Notes under the pieces: generated by a model
The model's database searches: none
What the model was told of the DNA's origin: nothing
The model's input: only the letters and a program-made list of their open reading frames with translations
Shown: piece by piece, positions 1 through 6,098 of the stretch
Layout of the letters: every line of letters starts with the position of its first letter
How positions within the stretch are numbered: the first letter of the stretch is position 1
Program-made: the position numbers and the translations under genes
From: Pseudomonadales bacterium
GTDB lineage: Bacteria > Pseudomonadota > Gammaproteobacteria > Pseudomonadales > Pseudohongiellaceae
Direction of reading: 5' to 3'
Assembly (NCBI GenBank): GCA_031277435.1
Contig: JAITMI010000332.1
Span: forward strand, 1-7,057
DNA length: 7,057 nt

Positions 1-30
1 CGCATCGCGCTCAGGAATCTGGGGTAGGGC

Positions 31-285
31 GTGCGCATTCCGCCCGAAGCGCTGGCGCCGGAGACGCTGCGCAACCTGGTTGAGGAATACGTTACCCGTG
101 AAGGCACCGATTACGGCGAGCGGCTGTACACGCTCGATGACAAAGTGGCGCAAGTTTTGCGTCAATTGGCGGCGGGCAAGGTACTCTTGCTGTACGATCC
201 TCACACCAGCACCTGCCAGCTCGAAGCGCGTGAACGGGTACCGCGCCATTTATTGGACGAAAGTTTGCCGGACGAAGGCCAGTAA
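31..285 (+). CDS. yheU: YheU family (UPF0270) protein, function unknown
   Basis: This is a complete 84-aa protein starting at a GTG codon. An in-frame TAG at 25-27 lies just upstream, so GTG at 31 is the earliest possible start, and it gives the N-terminus expected for the family ([20 protein letters not shown]). The best family signature is REGTDYG at residues 23-29, followed by the KVAQVLRQL segment at 38-46. E. coli YheU has the same pattern of I-P, L-x-PETL, REGTDYG and KVA-x-V-x-RQL. The protein is small and soluble, with no signal peptide or membrane segment. It is about 10 residues longer than E. coli YheU because of a charged C-terminal tail. GGGG at 21-24 may act as a ribosome site. 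The stop is 5 nt from tusA, so the two are probably co-transcribed. No reaction is known for the family and none is proposed. Family assignment is firm; function is unknown. Confidence 0.9.
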   Translation: MRIPPEALAPETLRNLVEEYVTREGTDYGERLYTLDDKVAQVLRQLAAGKVLLLYDPHTSTCQLEARERVPRHLLDESLPDEGQ

Positions 286-290
286 CGATC

Positions 291-551
291 ATGAACGATA
301 GTTCCTCCAACGACAGTTCCTCAATACACCACCTGCTCGACGCCAGCGGCCTCTACTGTCCGGAGCCGGTGATGTTATTGCACAAAAAAATCCGCGAAAT
401 GGCGGTGGGTGAAGAACTCGACGTGATCGCCACCGATCCTTCCACCGAGCGCGACATCCCCAAGTTCTGTGCTTTCCTCGGCCATGAACTCGTGGCCAAA
501 AGCCGCGACCGGCAAGTGTTCCGCTACCGCATCCGCAAACAAGCCTCCTGA
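291..551 (+). CDS. tusA: TusA sulfurtransferase (sulfur carrier for tRNA 2-thiouridine synthesis)
   Basis: This 86-aa cytoplasmic protein has the TusA/SirA fold signature. The family motif CPEP is at residues 23-26, within [15 protein letters not shown]. Cys23 is the expected persulfide-carrying residue, which in E. coli takes sulfur from IscS and passes it to TusBCD-TusE-MnmA for the wobble uridine of Lys, Glu and Gln tRNAs. The later [20 protein letters not shown] segment (about 46-65) and the final FRYRIRK strand match E. coli TusA closely, including the second Cys. This supports TusA itself rather than a generic TusA-like paralogue such as YeeD. The N-terminus [11 protein letters not shown] is a short low-complexity leader made by a codon duplication. 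The ATG lies 5 nt after the yheU stop, with AAGG at 275-278 as a weak ribosome site. The stop overlaps the pdxB ATG by one base. Some sulfur oxidisers use TusA in dissimilatory sulfur transfer, but no such genes are adjacent here. Confidence 0.93.
   Translation: MNDSSSNDSSSIHHLLDASGLYCPEPVMLLHKKIREMAVGEELDVIATDPSTERDIPKFCAFLGHELVAKSRDRQVFRYRIRKQAS
294..323 (+). repeat. 15-nt tandem duplication at the tusA N-terminus
   Basis: Two adjacent 15-nt units, AACGATAGTTCCTCC (294-308) and AACGACAGTTCCTCA (309-323), differ at two third-codon positions and encode NDSSS twice directly after the start Met. The repeat keeps the frame and accounts for the extra length relative to E. coli TusA. Both differences are silent, which suggests selection or drift since an older slippage event. 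Confidence 0.85.
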
Positions 552-1672
552 TGCGCATCCTGGCTGACGAAAACATCGCTCTGGCGCAAGCGTATTTCGC
601 GCCTTATGGCGAACTTAGCCTGATCCCAGGGCGGCGCATCGACAACGCGGCGCTGCGAGAAGCTGAGGTACTTTTGGTACGCTCGGTTACCCGTGTCGAT
701 GCCAGCTTGCTCGAAGGCTCACCTTGCCGTTTCGTCGCCAGCGCCACCAGCGGCATCGACCATATAGACACCGCTTATCTCGCCGCGCGCGGCATCGGTT
801 TCGGCTGGGCGCGCGGCTGTAATGCCGAGGGCGTGGAGGACTATGTATTCAGTGCGCTGGCCGCCTTGCAAATCGAGCGCGGTGTGAATTGGCTGGCTGG
901 CGGCATCGGCATCGTTGGCTGCGGTGAAATCGGCGCGCGGCTGGCGCGGCGCTGTCTGGCGCTGAACATGAAGGTAAAAATTTACGATCCATTATTGCCC
1001 GCCACCCATCCCTTGGCCGCGCATTTCGTGTCTTTCGAGGAAGTAGTAACGCAGCGCGTGCTAAGTGTGCATGTACCCTTGAGCACGGAAGGCGCGCATC
1101 CGACGCGGCGCATGTTCGATGCCCGTGCCTTGGCCATGCTGCCAACGGAAGGCGTGTTTATCAATGCCGCGCGCGGTGAAGTAGTGGACGAAGCGGCGCT
1201 CTTGGCACGCTGCCAGCGTCGCCCCGGTTTTCATTCCGTGCTCGATGCCTGGCAAGATGAACCGCAGATCAATGTCGATCTATTACAAACCGCACGTTAC
1301 GGAACCCCGCACATCGCCGGTTACAGTCATGGCGGTAAATTGCGCGGCACGCAAATGATTCATGCTCAGTTCTGTGATTATTTTGGCCTCGATCCCATGC
1401 TGGCCAGCGCGCCCGAAGAAGGCGCCAAGGTAATCTTGCATTACCCGCGGGGCGCTACACTGGCGGATTTGATTCTGCAAGCCTACGACCTGCGCGCTGA
1501 TGACGCGGCGCTGCGGCGAACACTGCAAAGCGCCGACCCCGCCGCTGATTTCGATGCGCTGCGCCGCCATTACCCGTTGCGCCGTGAATTCAGTGAATGC
1601 CGTGTACAAGGCTGCGCTGATCCCTTGCTGCGTGAGGCGGTAGCCGAGCTTGGGATGGGATTGCTTGATTAG
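551..1672 (+). CDS. pdxB: Erythronate-4-phosphate dehydrogenase PdxB
   Basis: This 373-aa protein (E. coli PdxB: 378 aa) oxidises 4-phospho-D-erythronate to 2-oxo-3-hydroxy-4-phosphobutanoate, the second step of the deoxyxylulose-5-phosphate-dependent pyridoxal phosphate pathway. It is a cytoplasmic member of the D-2-hydroxyacid dehydrogenase family. The N-terminus MRILADEN and the [10 protein letters not shown] segment are typical of PdxB. The nucleotide-binding glycine motif is G123-C-G125-E-I-G128. Residues matching the family catalytic set are Arg208 (NAARGEVVD), Glu237 (DAWQDEP) and His254 (GTPHIAGYS), at the same numbers as in E. coli. The C-terminal LRADDAALR and [14 protein letters not shown] segments match the PdxB-specific dimerisation domain, which separates it from SerA and other relatives. 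The start codon overlaps the tusA stop (TGATG) with no clear Shine-Dalgarno, which favours translational coupling. All expected parts are present. Confidence 0.95.
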   Translation: MRILADENIALAQAYFAPYGELSLIPGRRIDNAALREAEVLLVRSVTRVDASLLEGSPCRFVASATSGIDHIDTAYLAARGIGFGWARGCNAEGVEDYVFSALAALQIERGVNWLAGGIGIVGCGEIGARLARRCLALNMKVKIYDPLLPATHPLAAHFVSFEEVVTQRVLSVHVPLSTEGAHPTRRMFDARALAMLPTEGVFINAARGEVVDEAALLARCQRRPGFHSVLDAWQDEPQINVDLLQTARYGTPHIAGYSHGGKLRGTQMIHAQFCDYFGLDPMLASAPEEGAKVILHYPRGATLADLILQAYDLRADDAALRRTLQSADPAADFDALRRHYPLRREFSECRVQGCADPLLREAVAELGMGLLD

Positions 1673-1675
1673 GAA

Positions 1676-1683
1676 GGGAGGAG
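1676..1683 (+). promoter_or_regulatory. Purine-rich Shine-Dalgarno candidate for rnhB
   Basis: GGGAGGAG in the pdxB-rnhB gap is the strongest ribosome-binding match in the window. It lies 14 nt before the ATG at 1698, which is longer than usual. No ATG, GTG or TTG lies in frame between it and 1698, so it is assigned to that start with some reservation. Confidence 0.5.
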
Positions 1684-1697
1684 AAAACAACTCCGTA

Positions 1698-2363
1698 ATG
1701 AAACGCAGCAACTCTCAACTAGCCTTGCTACTACCCGGTCCAGAACCCGGCCAGCGCATCGCCGGCGCCGACGAAGCAGGGCGCGGCCCACTCGCTGGCG
1801 ACGTGCTGGCGGCAGCGGTAATCCTCGATCCAGCCCAACACATCGAAGGGCTCAACGATTCCAAGCAATTGAGCGCCGCCAAGCGCGAAAAATTATTCGA
1901 AGAAATCCAAAACAAAGCCCTCTGCTACGGCATCGCCCGCGCCAGCGTAGAAGAAATCGACCGCCTGAACATCCTCCACGCCAGCCTGCTCGCCATGCAC
2001 CGCGCGGTAGAGGCGCTGCACCCGCAACCCGATTTCGTCTACGTCGATGGCAACCGCCTCCCCAAATGGCCCTACGCCAGCGAAGCCGTAATCGGCGGCG
2101 ACGCCCGCCTCGCCTGCATCGCCGCCGCCTCAATCCTCGCCAAAGTCACGCGCGACCGCGAAATGGTCGAACTGGAACAACGCTACCCCGGCTACGGCTT
2201 CGCCAAGCACAAAGGGTATCCCACCGCCGAACACCTGGTCGCGCTCCGGCAGCTCGGGCCATGCGCGATTCATCGGCGGAGTTTTGGGCCGGTGGCGTTG
2301 GTGATCAAAGACAAATGGACAATGCCTGTCATGACGGGCAAAGTTATACGACTCGACCCATGA
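1698..2363 (+). CDS. rnhB: Ribonuclease HII
   Basis: This 221-aa enzyme cleaves the RNA strand of RNA-DNA hybrids and starts removal of single ribonucleotides misincorporated into DNA. The four catalytic acidic residues can be placed: Asp25 and Glu26 in DEAGRG, Asp117 in VYVDGN, and Asp135 in IGGDAR. The spacing of 18 between the last two matches E. coli Asp108 and Asp126. Other family signatures are LNDSKQLS, the SILAKVTRD helix, [14 protein letters not shown] and the late HRRSFGPV. The frame is open back to 1650 inside pdxB, but ATG 1698 leaves a normal N-terminus before DEAGRG and follows the GGAGG-rich tract. About 20 residues follow HRRSFGPV (to VIRLDP), a tail slightly longer than the family norm. 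Codons end mostly in C (11 of 17 Gly codons are GGC), unlike the start of dnaE. Its position before dnaE is the usual gammaproteobacterial order; lpxB is not the gene upstream. Confidence 0.95.
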   Translation: MKRSNSQLALLLPGPEPGQRIAGADEAGRGPLAGDVLAAAVILDPAQHIEGLNDSKQLSAAKREKLFEEIQNKALCYGIARASVEEIDRLNILHASLLAMHRAVEALHPQPDFVYVDGNRLPKWPYASEAVIGGDARLACIAAASILAKVTRDREMVELEQRYPGYGFAKHKGYPTAEHLVALRQLGPCAIHRRSFGPVALVIKDKWTMPVMTGKVIRLDP

Positions 2364-2393
2364 CGGTGCGGCTATGCAAATCCGCTTGATCCC

Positions 2394-2427
2394 TTGTTGG
2401 GCTTCGCTTTGCTCAGCGCCAACCTAC
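2394..2427. repeat. REP-like intergenic inverted repeat (TTGTTGGGCT...CCAACCTAC type)
   Basis: GTTGGGCT (2396-2403) pairs with AGCGCCAAC (2415-2423), giving eight base pairs with one bulged G at 2418 around an 11-nt loop (TCGCTTTGCTC). The sequence and its flanking CCTAC resemble a palindromic element that I recall as dispersed between genes in several beta- and gammaproteobacteria, with the usual form lacking the bulged G. It lies about 30 nt after the rnhB stop and could form an RNA hairpin, but no U-run follows directly, so it is not a standard intrinsic terminator. That it is a repeat family is from memory and cannot be shown from one copy. Confidence 0.6.
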
Positions 2428-2454
2428 ATCGTTCGTCGTTCATTGTTCATCGTT
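2427..2454. repeat. Four imperfect 7-nt tandem repeats upstream of dnaE
   Basis: Four adjacent units, CATCGTT, CGTCGTT, CATTGTT and CATCGTT, fill 2427-2454 and fade into ATCATTGATTG. The first begins at the last base of the CCTAC flank of the inverted repeat. The array is pyrimidine-rich on the + strand and lies 21 nt before the dnaE ATG, so it would fall in the dnaE leader or its promoter region. No protein site is recognised. Confidence 0.75.
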
Positions 2455-2468
2455 ATCATTGATTGAAA

Positions 2469-2475
2469 TTTTTTT
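2469..2475 (+). promoter_or_regulatory. T-tract abutting the dnaE start codon
   Basis: Seven Ts directly precede the ATG, and the 20 nt upstream contain no GGAG, AGGA or GAGG. A U-rich leader next to the start can support initiation through ribosomal protein S1; that role is inferred. It is too far from the hairpin at 2396-2423 to be its terminator tail. Confidence 0.4.
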
Positions 2476-5400
2476 ATGAGTTCTTCGCCCGCCTTCGTTC
2501 ACCTGCGTCTGCATTCCGAGTATTCGGTGGTGGACAGTGTTATTCGTATCAAGCCGCTGGTCGAGAAGGTGGCGCGGTTGGGGATGCCGGCGGTGGCGCT
2601 TACGGATCAGGTGAACTTTTATGCCTTGATCAAGTTTTATACGGCGGCGCGGGCTAAGGGGATCAAGCCTTTGTGCGGTTGTGATCTGTACGTGAGCGAG
2701 GACGGCAACCCTGAGCAGGTGCATGTGTTGCCGCTTTTGGTGCGGGATCAGGTGGGGTATCGCAATTTGATCCGGTTGATTTCGCGCGCGTATCAAGAGG
2801 GGCAGCATCGCGGTACGGTGGCGGTGAAGCGCTCGTGGCTGGCGGGGCAGACGGAGGGATTGATCGCGTTGTCGGGCGCGGCGAGGGGGGATGTGGGTAA
2901 GGCGCTTTTGGCTGGGGATTATGCACAGGCGCGGGCGCTCCTGGAGGAGTGGAAGCGGCTTTTTCCGGATGCTTATTATCTGGAATTACAGCGCACTGGC
3001 CGTACTGGCGATGGCGAGCAGGTGGTGCGTGCGGTGGCCTTGGCTGGGGAGAGTGATACGCCGGTGGTGGCGACCAATGATGTGCGTTTTCTCGATCCGC
3101 AAGAGTTCGAGGCGCATGAGGTGCGGGTGTGCATCAATGATCGCCGCACGCTCGACGATCCGCGCCGGCCGCGGCTTTATTCCGAGCAGCAATATCTGCG
3201 CAGCACAGAGGAAATGCAGGAATTATTCAGCGATTTACCGGAGGCGCTGCAAAACAGCGTAGAGATCGCGCGCCGCTGCAACCTGGACCTGGTATTGGGC
3301 AAGCCGTTTTTGCCCAATTATCCAATACCGGAAGGCATGAGCATTGAGGAGTTCATGCGCCAGGAAAGTTTGCGCGGGCTCGAAGAACGCCTCGCCGCGC
3401 TCTACGATCCGGCGCGCGAGGATATGGCGAAAATTCGCCAGACTTATCTGGAACGCTTGGATTTTGAACTTGGCATCATCAATCAGATGGGGTTTCCTGG
3501 TTATTTTTTGATCGTGATGGAGTTCATCCAGTGGGCCAAGGACAACGGCATTCCGGTGGGGCCGGGGCGCGGTTCGGGGGCAGGCTCGCTGGTGGCGTAT
3601 TCGCTCAAGATCACCGATCTCGATCCTTTGCAATATGACTTGCTATTTGAACGCTTCCTCAACCCCGAGCGCGTGTCGATGCCGGATTTCGACGTGGATT
3701 TTTGCATGGATGGCCGCGACCGCGTGATCGAGCATGTGGCTGATCTTTATGGCCACGACGCGGTGTCGCAGATCATCACCTTCGGCACCATGGCGGCCAA
3801 GGCGGTGATCCGCGACGTGGCGCGGGTGCAGGGCAAGTCTTACGCGCTGGCCGACAAGCTCTCCAAGCTGGTGCCTTTTGAAGTGGGCATGACGCTGGAA
3901 AAAGCCTTGCAGGATGAACCGGCGCTGGGGGAATTCCTCGCCGCCGACGAAGAAGCGCAGGAAATCATGGAAATGGCCCAGCAGCTCGAAGGGCTGGTGC
4001 GCAATGTCGGCAAACATGCTGGCGGGGTGGTAATCGCGCCTACCAAACTTACTGATTTTACGCCGCTTTACTGTGATGAAAGCGGCGGCAACCTGGTGGC
4101 GCAGTTCGACAAGAACGATGTGGAAAGCGCGGGCCTGGTGAAGTTCGACTTTCTCGGCCTGCGCACGCTCACCATCATTGACTGGGCGGTCAAGATGCTC
4201 AACGAAGGCCGGCCTGAGGCGGAGCTCATCGACATCACGCGCATCCCGCTTGATGACGCCAAGGTGTATGAACTTTTGGAACGCGGTGAAACCACCGCCG
4301 TGTTTCAGCTCGAATCGCGCGGCATGAAGGATCTTATCAAGCGCCTCAAACCCAGTAACTTCGAGGACATCATCGCGCTGGTGGCCTTGTTCCGCCCCGG
4401 TCCCCTCGGTTCTGGCATGGTGGATGACTTCATCGACCGCAAGCACGGGCGCAAGCAGGTCAGCTATCCGCATCCTGATCTGGAAGATGTGTTAAAAAAT
4501 ACGTATGGCGTGATTTTGTACCAGGAACAGGTGATGCAGATCGCCCAGGTGCTGGCCAGCTACACGCTCGGCGGCGCCGACATGCTGCGCCGCGCGATGG
4601 GCAAGAAAAAGCCCGAGGAAATGCAGAAACAGCGCGCGGTGTTTTTGGAAGGCGCGGCGGCGCGCGGCATCAGCGCCACTACCGCGTCCTCGATTTTTGA
4701 CCTGATGGAAAAATTCGCCGATTACGGTTTCAACACATCGCAGTCGGCGGCTTATGCGCTGGTGTCGTATCAAACCGCCTGGCTCAAACGTTACCACCCG
4801 GCGCATTTCATGGCGGCGGTGCTGACCGCCGACATGCAGAACACCGACAAGATCGTGACGCTGGTGGAAGAATGCCGGCGCATGGGGCTGAGCCTGTTGC
4901 CGCCGGATGTCAACGTGGGCCGTTATGCTTTTACTGTGGATGACGGTGGCCGCATCGTCTACGGCCTGGGCGCGATCAAGGGCCTGGGCGCGGGGCCGGT
5001 GGAAGCGATCCTGCGCGCGCGCGAGGCGGGCGGGGAATTCCGTGATCTCTTTGATTTCTGCCAGCGCGTGGACCCTGGGCAGCTCAACAAGCGGGTGCTG
5101 GAGGCCTTGATCCGCTCCGGCGCCTGCGACGGTTTTGGCGCCGACCGCGCGGTATTGCTCGCGGCGGTCGCCGACGCGGTGAAAATGGCGGAACAGAATC
5201 AGCGCGCACAGGCCAGCGGGGTCGCTGACCTCTTTGGCGCCATCAGCCCAGCTCAGCAGGAATCCGCCGACGCCTACGCCGCTTACCGGCGCATCCACCG
5301 CTGGAGCGAGCAGCGGCGCTTGCAGGAAGAAAAGGAAACGCTGGGGCTGTATCTGTCCGGCCACCCGATCGCCGAGTTTCTGCCGGAATTGGCGCAGCTC

Positions 5401-6015
5401 ACCAAGAACCGCCTCGACGCGCTCAAGCCCGACAAGGCACCGCAGCTCGTGGCCGGCTTGATCCACGACATGCGCTTGATCCAGACCAAGCGCGGCGACC
5501 GCATCTGCATTCTCACGCTCGACGATCAAAGCGGCCGCATCGAGGCCTCGCTGTACAGCGACGTGCAGCAGCAGTACCAGGAGCAATTGATCAAGGACAA
5601 GGTGGTGGTGCTCGAAGGGGTGGTCAGCGTGGATGACTACAACGGCGATGGCCGCCTGCAAGTGCGCGCCCGCCGCGTGCTGAGCCTGGAGCAGGCGCGC
5701 CGCCAATATGCGCGCGGTCTGCGGCTGGCCTTGCATAGCCCTCAATTGTCAGTAGAATCGCTCGCTTTCTTGCGCGCGCTGTTGGCGCGCCATGGCGGTA
5801 CCGAAAGCGCTCCGCCTGCGCCTTGGGAAGAACAGGGCGGCGAGGGCTCGCCAGCGAGCGAAACGCTCTGCCAGGTCGTAGTGGATTTGGCAACCGCGGA
5901 CGTACGCGGTACGCTGAGCCTCGGCGCCAAGTGGCGGGTAGCGCCAAGCGAAGATCTCTTGGTGAAACTGCGCGAGAACTTGGGCCAGGACGCCGTTTCG
6001 CTCAGCTATCAATAA
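2476..6015 (+). CDS. dnaE: DNA polymerase III alpha subunit (replicative polymerase)
   Basis: This complete 1179-aa replicative polymerase (E. coli: 1160 aa) is of the DnaE1 type. The order is: PHP domain (about 1-280), palm, thumb and fingers (about 285-800), a helix-hairpin-helix region near 810-880, an OB fold starting about 994 (GLIHDMRLIQTKRGDR), and a C-terminal tau-binding-like region (about 1080-1179). Catalytic aspartates are Asp406 and Asp408 (PDFDVDF) and Asp558 (KFDFLGL), aligned to E. coli 401, 403 and 555. GPGRGSG (362-368) and RRAMGKKK (705-712) are intact. The PHP motif reads HLRLHSEYS, with Arg11 where metal-binding PHP domains have His. As in E. coli, proofreading therefore probably comes from DnaQ. 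Oddities are T754 and Q756 in GFNTSQS, and V916 in the clamp motif VADLF. The ATG has no Shine-Dalgarno and directly follows seven Ts. The start is chosen because MSSSPAFVHLRLHSEYS matches the family N-terminus. Confidence 0.97.
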   Translation: MSSSPAFVHLRLHSEYSVVDSVIRIKPLVEKVARLGMPAVALTDQVNFYALIKFYTAARAKGIKPLCGCDLYVSEDGNPEQVHVLPLLVRDQVGYRNLIRLISRAYQEGQHRGTVAVKRSWLAGQTEGLIALSGAARGDVGKALLAGDYAQARALLEEWKRLFPDAYYLELQRTGRTGDGEQVVRAVALAGESDTPVVATNDVRFLDPQEFEAHEVRVCINDRRTLDDPRRPRLYSEQQYLRSTEEMQELFSDLPEALQNSVEIARRCNLDLVLGKPFLPNYPIPEGMSIEEFMRQESLRGLEERLAALYDPAREDMAKIRQTYLERLDFELGIINQMGFPGYFLIVMEFIQWAKDNGIPVGPGRGSGAGSLVAYSLKITDLDPLQYDLLFERFLNPERVSMPDFDVDFCMDGRDRVIEHVADLYGHDAVSQIITFGTMAAKAVIRDVARVQGKSYALADKLSKLVPFEVGMTLEKALQDEPALGEFLAADEEAQEIMEMAQQLEGLVRNVGKHAGGVVIAPTKLTDFTPLYCDESGGNLVAQFDKNDVESAGLVKFDFLGLRTLTIIDWAVKMLNEGRPEAELIDITRIPLDDAKVYELLERGETTAVFQLESRGMKDLIKRLKPSNFEDIIALVALFRPGPLGSGMVDDFIDRKHGRKQVSYPHPDLEDVLKNTYGVILYQEQVMQIAQVLASYTLGGADMLRRAMGKKKPEEMQKQRAVFLEGAAARGISATTASSIFDLMEKFADYGFNTSQSAAYALVSYQTAWLKRYHPAHFMAAVLTADMQNTDKIVTLVEECRRMGLSLLPPDVNVGRYAFTVDDGGRIVYGLGAIKGLGAGPVEAILRAREAGGEFRDLFDFCQRVDPGQLNKRVLEALIRSGACDGFGADRAVLLAAVADAVKMAEQNQRAQASGVADLFGAISPAQQESADAYAAYRRIHRWSEQRRLQEEKETLGLYLSGHPIAEFLPELAQLTKNRLDALKPDKAPQLVAGLIHDMRLIQTKRGDRICILTLDDQSGRIEASLYSDVQQQYQEQLIKDKVVVLEGVVSVDDYNGDGRLQVRARRVLSLEQARRQYARGLRLALHSPQLSVESLAFLRALLARHGGTESAPPAPWEEQGGEGSPASETLCQVVVDLATADVRGTLSLGAKWRVAPSEDLLVKLRENLGQDAVSLSYQ

Positions 6016-6040
6016 CCGCTATCGATGACCGCTATCAATG
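6002..6040. repeat. Three imperfect 13-nt tandem repeats spanning the dnaE stop
   Basis: The units are TCAGCTATCAATA (6002-6014), ACCGCTATCGATG (6015-6027) and ACCGCTATCAATG (6028-6040). The first encodes the last residues of DnaE and contains most of the TAA stop (6013-6015); the other two lie in the gap to accA. The second and third differ at one base. A fourth ACC follows at 6041. This looks like duplication of the end of dnaE into the spacer by slippage. Confidence 0.85.
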
Positions 6041-6050
6041 ACCATGATGC

Positions 6051-6069
6051 GTGACGCCGCCAGCGTCAC
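6051..6069 (+). promoter_or_regulatory. Perfect 7-bp hairpin in the dnaE-accA spacer
   Basis: GTGACGC (6051-6057) and GCGTCAC (6063-6069) are perfect inverted repeats around a 5-nt loop (CGCCA). The hairpin lies 36 nt after the dnaE stop and 29 nt before the accA ATG. No run of T follows (the next bases are ACCCCGCGACC), so it is not an intrinsic terminator. It may stabilise or limit the transcript between the two genes, or be a protein-binding palindrome. Confidence 0.5.
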
Positions 6070-6098
6070 ACCCCGCGACCTTTGGATTTGCACTGACG

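Noticed and set aside
1..27. Possible 3' end of an upstream gene (codons ending RIALRNLG then TAG at 25-27).
   Set aside because: Only eight codons are visible, and they match nothing I recognise. The TAG is useful only to fix the yheU start.
1650..1697. Earlier TTG or ATG start for rnhB inside the end of pdxB.
   Set aside because: The added residues are not family-like and would overlap pdxB. The purine-rich ribosome site lies downstream of them.
2396..2475. Intrinsic terminator made of the palindrome and the T-tract.
   Set aside because: The seven Ts are about 45 nt from the hairpin base and directly touch the dnaE ATG, so the geometry does not fit.
2425..2475. Sigma70-type promoter for dnaE in the AT-rich end of the gap.
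   Set aside because: TTGTTC- and TATCAT-like strings exist, but no -35/-10 pair has acceptable sequence and spacing. The repeats themselves create chance matches.
3643..4473. 276-codon open frame on the minus strand inside dnaE.
   Set aside because: It lies wholly antisense to the conserved dnaE core. Its His/Arg-rich translation is typical of the reverse reading of a GC-rich gene and matches no family.
4492..5745. 417-codon open frame on the minus strand inside dnaE.
   Set aside because: Antisense shadow of dnaE, with biased composition and no recognisable domain. Long reverse frames are common in GC-rich coding sequence.
6051..6098. Earlier GTG start for accA adding 16 residues.
   Set aside because: The extension reads through the hairpin and has no similarity to AccA. 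ATG 6099 gives the standard N-terminus and a length close to E. coli.
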